Positions 1 through 6,123 of a DNA stretch of 6,123 nt are shown in pieces. Under the pieces are notes generated by a model, which was given only the letters and a program-made list of their open reading frames with translations, ran no database searches and was not told the DNA's origin. How positions within the stretch are numbered: position 1 is the first letter of the stretch; the number at the start of each line of letters is the position of its first letter. A program made the translations under genes and the position numbers. Source of the stretch: JAMHZE01 sp964424715. Lineage in GTDB: Bacteria; Pseudomonadota; Alphaproteobacteria; Rickettsiales; UBA8987. The DNA lies in the NCBI GenBank assembly GCA_964424715.1, contig CAYRJW010000073.1:1-6123 (forward strand), in the 5' to 3' direction.

Positions 1-235
1 CGTCAGCAATATCGGCTATTGCCTTGCCTCTCTCAAGTTCACCGGTTTCACTTATTTTTAATCTGGTCTGCGCCCCATTTAAGGCAGAGTGGTAGAAAAC
101 ACGTTCAGGAATAAATGTTGCTTTTGTGACTTGTCTTATATGTTCAAAGCCGAGAGCTTTAGCTATTTCGAGCAGATCATCTTTAGATATACTGCTATAC
201 AGTATATACGTTGAAATTTCGTAAACCCCTCTCAT
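1..235 (-). CDS. Unrecognised protein, N-terminal part only (3' end outside window)
   Basis: The ATG at 235 follows the TAA of the HEXXH/Nudix gene (239-237) after a single base, and the frame stays open for 78 codons to the window edge. The start is supported by a purine-rich AAAAAGAG a few nt upstream, a weak Shine-Dalgarno site. The protein begins MRGVYEISTYILYSSISK and continues with a helix-like segment (DDLLEIAKALGFEHIRQV), then a segment with FIPERVFYHSALNGAQTR and a charged region (ETGELERGKA). No membrane segment, signal peptide or known motif is visible, and I do not recognise the family. Its position makes it the fifth gene of the same operon. Confidence 0.65.
   Translation of the reverse strand, partial: MRGVYEISTYILYSSISKDDLLEIAKALGFEHIRQVTKATFIPERVFYHSALNGAQTRLKISETGELERGKAIADIAD
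187..207. repeat. Perfect 8-bp inverted repeat with 5-nt spacer
   Basis: ATATACTG and CAGTATAT are exact reverse complements separated by CTATA, within codons about 10-17 of the last gene. It could form a small AT-rich hairpin in the mRNA or be a protein-binding dyad, but a palindrome of this size is expected about once by chance in a window this long and AT-rich. The CTG/CAG spacing of 5 nt does not match a LexA box. Confidence 0.3.
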
Positions 236-236
236 T

Positions 237-1823
237 TTATCTCTTTTTCTGGGTTGATAAACCCTTTAACTGATTGGCCAATTCTTGTATTGCATCAAAC
301 TCATGAGGGTGGGCAAAACTTTCTTTACCTAACTTTAAAACTTCATTTATAGGCATGGACATGATTTCTGCAACCTCTCCGTGACTCGCCTCCTGGACTT
401 TTGTCTTATAATTAGGCTCAGTTTGCATTTTTTGAATATGGCTTGTTAATGCCTTGATCTCAGTTTTATCAAGCTCTAGACTGAAGCCTGTATATGCAAC
501 CGCGGGGTTGGGTCTATAATCATTGCCAGCGCACAACAGTTTTAATCTGCTTGGAACTGGCTCAATAACGGGATTACCTTTGTCATTAACAACTTCTTCG
601 CCCAATTCTCTTATTGCGCCCTCATTTGGCTGTTCTTTTTTAGAATTTTTTGCCGGATTATCATCAACATTGGTATATCCACCAAAAGCACCATAAACCC
701 CTTTACCTATAGATAATTTATCACTTCTTCTTTGCATGAAGATCATAGGAAGCCCATTTCTTCCACTATCAGTATTTCTTTGAGTCTTGTCTATGTGATA
801 AGGTATCAAAAAACTTCCCGGCGCCAAACCTGTTACATTTGTTATTTGATAATTTTCTCTGTTGGAATAACCCGGTAAAGGCCCTAGAACATTTTTAGCT
901 AATTCCTGGATAATTTCAGTTTTATTCTTATCAGGAAAGGCAGAGTTTATCATTTGCGACAGCTTATCCATCATTGTCTTCTCAAAAATATTACCTTTGA
1001 CGGCTTCGTTGTAATATTCCCTGTTCAAATGATACATACCGGCAAAGGCTTTTGCCTCATCCGGAAAAGGTATATCAGTGCCCTTGGTAACTTCAGGGGA
1101 AGTTAGCCAGTTCATATACTTATCCATGGCTTCTTTTTTATTTCCGCCTAGCCTGATTTCCTTTTGGAGTTCCGCTATATGACCTTCAACCTCATCATAT
1201 CTTATTTTCCAGTTTGATGCCCAGACATCATTCTGTGCGGAGAATTTATGTATCCAGTACTCTATAGGATCATGAGGGTTTTCGTTCTTCATGATATTTC
1301 TTCTTTTATCCACGATTATATCATAACAAGCTCTGGGATCAGCCTTCCATTCCTTCATAAAGCTTTCATCGCCCAAGAATTTATCTGCATAGATTTTATG
1401 GGGAAAGGTTTTTTCTCTGAGTTCCGGGTAATGTAGGTAAACAGCTATCTCTGAAACTGTTGAGGCATGAAGCTCATTCTGGAAAATTTTAAGTTTGAAA
1501 TTTTCAAAACTGTCACCTTTCACATAAGCCATATTTCCCTTATGATACATCTCATGTAACAAATATAGATCGTGGATATATGGATTTTCATATTCTCTAT
1601 GTGGAATACCACCGAACCACGAATAGAAATGTGCATGCTCGTTATGCTTATCGGTCATGTCAAAAAAGAAGGCAGGATATTTTGCAAAGTAACTGGTAAC
1701 CTTATTAATTATGCTACCTTCCTTTGCCACCTCAGTTTTAAAAAAATCTGTTTTGAACTGATCTTTAACGTAATTCATCACCTCATCAGATTCGTATAAA
1801 ACTTTTATGTTTTTCATATCCAT
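237..1823 (-). CDS. Two-part protein: N-terminal HEXXH metallopeptidase-like region and C-terminal Nudix hydrolase domain
   Basis: 528 aa, no signal peptide or membrane segment, probably cytoplasmic. Residues about 50-130 are rich in His and aromatic residues and contain HEMYH (90-94), an HEXXH motif as in zinc peptidases, followed by NELHASTVSE (116-125), whose E117 or E125 could be a third metal ligand. I do not recognise this region as a named family, and peptidase activity is inference. Residues about 170-330 look helical and charged. From about 330 a Nudix domain follows: GAFGGYTN (378-385) and EGAIRELGEEV (401-411). The catalytic REXXEE core is intact (R405, E406, E409, E410) and E397 has the correct spacing, but the Gly-to-Glu spacing of the Nudix box is about 9 residues too long and the final Gly is absent. 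Nudix enzymes hydrolyse nucleoside diphosphates linked to another group, such as NADH or ADP-ribose; the substrate here is not evident. It starts 11 nt after the aminotransferase stop. Confidence 0.82.
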   Translation of the reverse strand: MDMKNIKVLYESDEVMNYVKDQFKTDFFKTEVAKEGSIINKVTSYFAKYPAFFFDMTDKHNEHAHFYSWFGGIPHREYENPYIHDLYLLHEMYHKGNMAYVKGDSFENFKLKIFQNELHASTVSEIAVYLHYPELREKTFPHKIYADKFLGDESFMKEWKADPRACYDIIVDKRRNIMKNENPHDPIEYWIHKFSAQNDVWASNWKIRYDEVEGHIAELQKEIRLGGNKKEAMDKYMNWLTSPEVTKGTDIPFPDEAKAFAGMYHLNREYYNEAVKGNIFEKTMMDKLSQMINSAFPDKNKTEIIQELAKNVLGPLPGYSNRENYQITNVTGLAPGSFLIPYHIDKTQRNTDSGRNGLPMIFMQRRSDKLSIGKGVYGAFGGYTNVDDNPAKNSKKEQPNEGAIRELGEEVVNDKGNPVIEPVPSRLKLLCAGNDYRPNPAVAYTGFSLELDKTEIKALTSHIQKMQTEPNYKTKVQEASHGEVAEIMSMPINEVLKLGKESFAHPHEFDAIQELANQLKGLSTQKKR

Positions 1824-1830
1824 ACAATTA

Positions 1831-1833
1831 CCT
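1831..1833 (-). promoter_or_regulatory. Ribosome binding site of the HEXXH/Nudix gene
   Basis: On the minus strand AGG, just after the tandem TAG stops of the aminotransferase gene, lies 7 nt before ATG 1823. This spacing favours the first Met (MDMKNIK) over the second Met codon at 1817. The core is short, so the site is only moderately strong. Confidence 0.5.
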
Positions 1834-1834
1834 A

Positions 1835-3049
1835 CTATAATTTCTCATAAAATCTTGGGCTAACTTCTGAAGATTTAGCCATTCCTATTATATTTGCCAT
1901 TGTAGGCGTCAGGCAGATGCGAACAATCTGTTTACCATCAGCGGGTCTGCTCAGATATTTTTCCAGATCATTCGGATTTGTCGAAAGCTCTGCCGTGCCT
2001 AATGTAAATACATCCGATGGCTTTATCTCATTCAGCTTTATATCATGACCTTTTGATTGTTGGTCAGATAAATTTTGAGTTATTTTTTCAATAGCCTGTT
2101 TTTGAATCAGTGAATATTTATCCGGCATATCAAATACATTATATGTTTTCATGAATTCATTGCCTATAGCAAGAGAGGTAAGATTCTTAAACCACATATT
2201 CCCAAATAATGAAGGATATGGACCTTTATCAGAGCCATCATCTTTTGCGACCACGCCTCCGATCCTGTCGTAATAACCACCAATCGGTTTACTTAATGAG
2301 AAAACGATTGCTTTTATATTAGGATAGTCTGTTTCGATCTTACAGCGCTGTGTGATGCAGCCCACATAAGTTACATCCAAGATGAGTTCCGCCTTTGGCG
2401 CTTTTTCAGCGAGCAACTTCATGAAATCATCATAATGCCCCCAGATATTACCATCTAATGCAGAGGGTTGGCTAAGGTAAATCTGTACAGGTTTTTCTTT
2501 ATTGGCAGCAGCTATTTTTTCTACAGCATCTTTCCAGTTGTTTCTATCGTGCTTAATCACAGGTATATAGGCCGCATCAGCATAGGCCCCATATCCTTCA
2601 TATTCACCATTGAATATATGTATCTCAGGCTCGAATTTTTCTTTTCTCGCCCTGTTACCATACTCTTCAATAGATGACTTTAAGCCTTCTCCAGCACCAG
2701 CAGTAGGATATCTGAACTTGAACACTTCTTTATTTATTGGTGAAATTGGTTTTGACCATTCCAGCCACCTGTCAAAAAACTCGTGATGAACATTATCCTG
2801 TTTTTGTGTCCAGGCTTCCCTGAACATATCAAAATATGGTTCCTGGGCTCTTTTAAGAGCGGCCTTTATAGATTCTTCATTATTTAATGAGCCACCCAAC
2901 TCGAATTGTTTTTTTAGTTCTTGTTCTATATTTGGAAATTGAACCTTGGATTTTATGGCCTCAGTTTCTGGCATTACCAGAGCGTAGATGGTCTTTGAGC
3001 TACCTACACCTTCCAATGCTTGTTGAATTATTTTAATATCGTTATTCAT
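1835..3049 (-). CDS. PLP-dependent aminotransferase, fold type I (class I/II-like), substrate unknown
   Basis: 404 aa, the usual size for an aspartate-aminotransferase-fold enzyme. The expected cofactor residues appear in order: an AGAGEGL loop (117-123) that would sit at the phosphate; YLSQPSALDG (191-200) in the position of the NPxNPTG block; D225 and Y228 in LILDVTYVG for the pyridine nitrogen and O3'; the PLP Schiff-base K254 in FSLSKPIGG; R262, which would bind phosphate; and R377 in VRICLTP, which would hold a substrate carboxylate. One oddity is that the Asn of NPTG is replaced by Ala197. The first 100 residues are a charged helical region not typical of the core family. Its ATG overlaps the NAD+ synthetase TGA (ATGA, 3049-3046) and no good Shine-Dalgarno site is present, so translation probably depends on coupling. 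It ends in tandem TAG codons. The reaction cannot be read from sequence; a decarboxylase or lyase of the same fold is possible. Confidence 0.85.
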   Translation of the reverse strand: MNNDIKIIQQALEGVGSSKTIYALVMPETEAIKSKVQFPNIEQELKKQFELGGSLNNEESIKAALKRAQEPYFDMFREAWTQKQDNVHHEFFDRWLEWSKPISPINKEVFKFRYPTAGAGEGLKSSIEEYGNRARKEKFEPEIHIFNGEYEGYGAYADAAYIPVIKHDRNNWKDAVEKIAAANKEKPVQIYLSQPSALDGNIWGHYDDFMKLLAEKAPKAELILDVTYVGCITQRCKIETDYPNIKAIVFSLSKPIGGYYDRIGGVVAKDDGSDKGPYPSLFGNMWFKNLTSLAIGNEFMKTYNVFDMPDKYSLIQKQAIEKITQNLSDQQSKGHDIKLNEIKPSDVFTLGTAELSTNPNDLEKYLSRPADGKQIVRICLTPTMANIIGMAKSSEVSPRFYEKL

Positions 3050-5765
3050 GCGCTTAGCCCATTTTGTTTCCTGAAAGCATTAGCCTGACTGATCATTTCG
3101 GCTAGTGGATTCGGCTTCTGTTGGGATATCAAAGAGCCAAGACCTTTATTATTTTCGATATGCTTAATTAATTTATTAAGTTTTCTGGGCTTTCCATCAG
3201 CGGCGCTTGCATCATACATTATATCGCTGATCTTATTTGCCATATCCTTATCTAATAAAACTCTCTCTCTTAAGCTGCTGTGATCAACGCCGGTAAATCT
3301 TTTGAAATCTTTGCCGGCCTTATCGCAATGATACTTCAGGCAATCTATCGCCAGTTGAGCAAGTTCTGGCTTGAAGCAGCTTGAAACATTAGGCGTTCTG
3401 AGCGAAACCTGATGATCAACGCTTTCACCGAATGTAGCGGCTATAGGTGAGGCATGTATCTTGAACTGCGAAAGAACATAAAATCTTTCGTAAGAGATCC
3501 TGATCTTATCGTGCAGGTCTTCATCGCTGATATTTTTAAATAATTCATCCTTGCGGCACTTATTATAAACCTCTGTCGGGTTATTCTTTCTCTGGCTCTG
3601 CTCTTTTGGTCTGTCTGCAAGCATATAGGTTGAGATCCTGTTCATCTCATCGAAAGTTCTGCCTAAAGCATCTTCATCATTTTTCTGTATATCTGAAGGT
3701 AGTAATTCGGCGGAAGGCTTATTTTTATTAACAAAGTTCAGTGCTTTTATTGGCTCGATACCTTCCAGGCCAAATTCATATAACAGGCCCATCTGATCCA
3801 GTTCCCGCTGTTTTGGCTTGTGAGCGTTCGGCCCGATCATACCGCTGTGAAGATCGCCGCCATATGTCGCATAAGAGTTCCTTGCTTCATCAAGGTTAGG
3901 GTTTGCCATGGCGGTTCCACCTAAGGTATTTGTATAAACAAGTACCAAAACCTGCCTTACTCTCGCCTGTATATTCTCGATCGCTACAGATTTACTTTTA
4001 TCAGCATAACTTAATACATCACCGACAACGCCTTCAAACTGGGATTTTAGTATATCTACCCTTACTGATAATTCCTGTGCAGAAACATCATTGCCTGTCA
4101 GCTTGAATATTTCTTTCAGCTCTTTTGTAACTTTTTCATGCTGTTCCTCGGTAAGATTAGCAGCGCTTGCATTCATGGCATAAGCATTCGCATATGTTTC
4201 AACTATCGGCTGGATATTCTTATTAAAGAACCTGCCGCCGATACCTTCAAATTTATTGCCGTGCTCATCAGCCCCGCCTTCTATAAGGGTTCTTGCTGCA
4301 TTACTGGTTTCAAAGGAGCTGTTCTCGGTGCCCATGTAAACGCAGGTCAGCATATTATCCATAAGGAATTTCCCGGCATCCTTTAAACCTTTTTCCTGAT
4401 AGATCTTCAGCGCCTCATCTTTATATTTCAGATGTTCCATTTGCTTCATGAAGCCTTCAAAGCCAAGCTCTTCAACTGAAAGGTCTATCATCAGCCGAAC
4501 CTTGACCGAGTTATATGCTGAATCAGCTCCACCGCTCAAGGCCTGAATAAATCCCTGGCGTTCGGTCTTGCGCATATAATCTTTCAACCAGACGATCTCC
4601 ATGCGAAGTTCCTCTTCAAAGGCCTGACGGGGGTTTGAGATATCATCCCATGTAGCAGGGCCGTTATTCTGAGCTTTCAGGTGTTTATCCCTGAACTGGT
4701 GCGGAACGACAGTATGCGGTTTTGCTTTATCGGTATCAAGACAGTTAACTTCAACGATAGTTTCATTGTAAGAAAGATTATCCATGGATAATCTTTTGCC
4801 TTTGGAAACCACACTTCCATTCTGCGCAACATATCTTCCGCCGAACTGAGCAAAGCTGGAACCGCTGGAACCCAAACCATCAGTATCAATGAAAACCTCG
4901 GCATATTTTGAACCCAGGCTATCAAGTAATTCGTGTTTCAACCCTTTTAGTGCCGAAGGTGGGCTGGCGCTTGGGCTTACCGCAACTAAACCTTGCTTAC
5001 CGTAAATAGCGGCTTTCTGGGGCAGCGGGTTATCTCTGCCGAAATCTGCATTGCTTTTATCTTCCTTGATATCTTTGGTACCATCATATTTTGAACCTAC
5101 CCATTTTTCTTCACAGATCACNNNNNNNNNNTCTTACCGGCACCGATCTGAACAATCGGGGAACCGAATGGAATGATCTTTTCTTTTACGAACTGGCCAT
5201 TACCCAGATCTATCTTCGGTATCTTTATATAAACGGAGCCATTGAACCCTTCGCCATGTTCATTGGAATAAAAATTGGCCGGTCTCTGATCCCATTCCTG
5301 AAAATATCTTTTCTCATAACCCCTTTCATAATTAAACAGGTAGGCTTTTGCCGACATTGAAACTATTTCACCGCCAGTGATGAAACTTTGAACATTGAAG
5401 GGTGTATCCTCTCTGTTATAGATAGGGTTTTTGCGGCGCTCCAGATCATTAGGAATGGATTTATCAGCGAAGTAATATGGGTGGCCTATTGAAATAATAA
5501 GGTTAGTATCTTTGCTTGCGGCATAATCTGCGATCAGCTGAAGCATTTTTAGCGTCTGTTCGTTATCATGATACTGGAAGTTATCACCGCAATCATAGCC
5601 CGTTAATGCTAATTCTTCTAAACTCAGTATATCTGCCCCACCCGCTATTGCCTTATCAATAGCAGTNNNNNNNNNNGTTTTGATGTTGGCAAGATTATTA
5701 GGCCAGTCCATCGCTGTCTGATTCATGCTTGCCTGGGCTATCTTTATTTTAACTTTATTAGCCAT
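3046..5765 (-). CDS. nadE: Glutamine-dependent NAD+ synthetase, large eukaryote-like form (interrupted by two assembly gaps)
   Basis: Catalyses ATP-dependent amidation of nicotinate adenine dinucleotide to NAD+ using glutamine, in the cytoplasm. The start is ATG 5765 (MANKVKIKIA), set by AGAGG at 5778-5774. Residue numbers assume the gaps close as described in the findings (about 901 aa). The N-terminal nitrilase-type glutaminase domain (1 to about 310) shows the Glu-Lys-Cys triad: E47 in EELALTGY, K136 in SAKAYLFNY, C213 in ICEEKW. The synthetase domain has the PP-loop SGGADS (406-411), VYMGTENSS (471-479), ENIQAR (592-597), a NLDE motif (619-622) and PSAELLP (679-685). These blocks resemble yeast Qns1 and human NADSYN1 more than short ammonia-dependent NadE. 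It is longer than the roughly 700 aa of those enzymes, with extra sequence at about 526-585 and a tail from about 790. The pieces 5132-5765 and 3046-5121 are in different frames only because of the N run between them. It ends in TGA, overlapping the next gene by 4 nt. Confidence 0.93.
5122..5131. other. Assembly gap (10 N) just before the glutaminase nucleophile
   Basis: Ten Ns separate the sequence coding PIVQIGAGK from that coding VICEEKW, which carries the nucleophile Cys. The frames on the two sides do not agree if the gap is taken as exactly 10 nt. Family spacing (human and yeast enzymes have DTCIGSEICEELW here) predicts three missing residues, or 8 missing nt given that one base (A) of the first codon is present. 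Eight nt also restores the frame, so the run is a placeholder of nearly, but not exactly, the true size. Confidence 0.9.
5667..5676. other. Assembly gap (10 N) within the glutaminase domain
   Basis: Ten Ns interrupt the NAD+ synthetase gene between the codons for NLANIK and TAIDKAIAGG. On the minus strand the left flank ends in AAAAC and the right flank begins ACTGC, so the flanks share the dinucleotide AC. Merging on this AC restores the frame and gives IKTAIDKA, with the same residue spacing from the conserved Asn to the GAD motif as in yeast Qns1. The Ns are therefore likely a placeholder, with no real sequence missing. Confidence 0.9.
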
Positions 5766-6123
5766 TAACAATACCTCTTGTAATTTCATTTTTATTAGCG
5801 GTAATTTTACCGGTGATCTCAAGATCCGGCCTTTCATATGCTCTGCTTTGATAGATCAGATCAATTAACTCCAAAACAGATGAGGGTTCTTTCCCTTTTA
5901 TGATCTCGGAGGTTGAAATGCCTTTTTCATTCTGAATTCTAACGAGGGATATATCCGCCATGGTAACAGGAATATTCTGTAAAAGCTCCTTGTCAGGATT
6001 AGATTCTCTGCATTGCAGGGCTGTATCAATTATAAATTCTGGGGCAATGATATAGGGATTTTTCTTTATAGAATTTAAACTCAGCACTCTGAAATCGGAA
6101 GAACTTAGCTCGTTGAAGTTCTT
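5758..6123 (-). CDS. Unrecognised protein, C-terminal part only (5' end outside window)
   Basis: The reading frame is open from the window edge to a TAA stop, giving the last 121 residues of a longer protein. A GTG at 6087 could be read as a start, but the frame continues upstream of it without a stop and no clear ribosome binding site precedes it, so a partial gene is the better reading. The visible part is soluble-looking, with no membrane segment, signal peptide or catalytic motif that I can name. It has a segment rich in Ile, Ala and Pro (NPYIIAPEFIIDTA) and a charged tail ending GIVNG. Its last 8 nt overlap the start of the NAD+ synthetase gene, and that gene's Shine-Dalgarno site lies inside it, so the two are co-transcribed and probably translationally coupled. 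I do not recognise the family. NAD-related function is suggested by position only. Confidence 0.72.
   Translation of the reverse strand, partial: KNFNELSSSDFRVLSLNSIKKNPYIIAPEFIIDTALQCRESNPDKELLQNIPVTMADISLVRIQNEKGISTSEIIKGKEPSSVLELIDLIYQSRAYERPDLEITGKITANKNEITRGIVNG
5774..5778 (-). promoter_or_regulatory. Ribosome binding site that fixes the NAD+ synthetase start
   Basis: On the minus strand AGAGG lies 8 nt upstream of ATG 5765, inside the 3' end of the preceding gene. It supports the start giving MANKVK rather than the longer in-frame reading from ATG 5837, which would add about 24 residues of out-of-family sequence and overlap the upstream gene by 80 nt. Confidence 0.7.

Noticed and set aside
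187..207. LexA/SOS box
   Set aside because: The CTG and CAG half-sites are separated by 5 nt instead of the roughly 10 expected, and the dyad lies within a coding region.
237..800. NADH pyrophosphatase (NudC) assignment for the Nudix domain
   Set aside because: Neither the SQPWPFPxS motif nor the four-Cys zinc finger of NudC is present.
1248..1799. Two short plus-strand open frames (1248-1436 and 1572-1799)
   Set aside because: Both lie antisense to the HEXXH region of the Nudix gene and are rich in Phe, Ile and His, as expected from shadow frames.
2468..2677. Plus-strand open frame of 69 codons
   Set aside because: Antisense to the aminotransferase core; its apparent hydrophobic stretch is a by-product of the opposite strand.
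3903..4106. Plus-strand open frame of 67 codons
   Set aside because: Antisense to the ENIQAR region of the synthetase; no supporting signal.
4138..4386. Plus-strand open frame of 82 codons
   Set aside because: Antisense to the conserved synthetase domain; its Cys/Ile/His-rich composition is typical of a shadow frame.
4677..4925. Minus-strand open frame of 82 codons in another frame
   Set aside because: Wholly inside the synthetase gene, whose own frame is supported by conserved motifs on both sides.
3046..5121. Separate gene starting with GTG at 5121
   Set aside because: The GTG encodes the Val just before the nucleophile ICEEKW and directly abuts an assembly gap; it is an internal codon of one gene.
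5091..5360. Plus-strand open frame of 89 codons
   Set aside because: It lies antisense to the NAD+ synthetase, crosses an N run and has no family-like sequence or ribosome binding site.
3046..5765. Pseudogene because of the frame change at 5122-5131
   Set aside because: The only frame change coincides exactly with the N run, and all catalytic motifs on both sides are intact.
5766..5837. Upstream in-frame ATG at 5837 as the NAD+ synthetase start
   Set aside because: The extra residues do not fit the family N-terminus, and the ATG at 5765 has a well-spaced AGAGG.
1..6123. tRNA, rRNA, CRISPR array, insertion sequence or terminator
   Set aside because: No cloverleaf, repeat-spacer pattern, transposase, terminal inverted repeats or GC-rich hairpin with T-run was seen; the coding sequence is almost continuous.

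Overview
The window is a single gene-dense block in which every convincing gene lies on the minus strand, so transcription runs from high to low coordinates. Read that way it holds: the 3' end of an unrecognised gene (6123-5758); a very large glutamine-dependent NAD+ synthetase gene, nadE-like (5765-3046), interrupted by two 10-N assembly gaps; a fold-type-I PLP aminotransferase (3049-1835); a two-part protein with an N-terminal HEXXH-containing, metallopeptidase-like region and a C-terminal Nudix hydrolase domain (1823-237); and the 5' end of another unrecognised gene (235-1, running off the window).

The joints are extremely tight: an 8-nt overlap, a 4-nt ATGA overlap, an 11-nt spacer and a 1-nt spacer. 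This is the signature of one polycistronic operon with translational coupling. No intergenic stretch exceeds 11 nt, and no promoter, terminator, tRNA, rRNA, CRISPR array or insertion sequence was seen. The operon promoter and its end lie outside the window.

The organism is bacterial in style (Shine-Dalgarno sites, overlapping genes). It is AT-rich, uses ATA and AGA codons freely, and uses TAA, TAG and TGA all as stops, so the standard bacterial code applies. The N runs indicate a draft or metagenome assembly. Nothing in the window fixes the taxon.

Functionally, the only gene with a confident reaction is the NAD+ synthetase: a nitrilase-type glutaminase domain supplies ammonia to a PP-loop synthetase domain that amidates nicotinate adenine dinucleotide. 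The Nudix domain belongs to a superfamily that often cleaves NADH, ADP-ribose and other nucleoside diphosphate derivatives, so a shared NAD or nucleotide theme is plausible. The aminotransferase and the HEXXH region are not standard members of NAD biosynthesis. Each of the three recognisable proteins departs from its family norm: an oversized synthetase, an aminotransferase with the NPTG motif altered, and a Nudix box with an insertion. The operon may therefore be a specialised or repurposed NAD/amidation pathway rather than housekeeping NAD salvage; this is inference.
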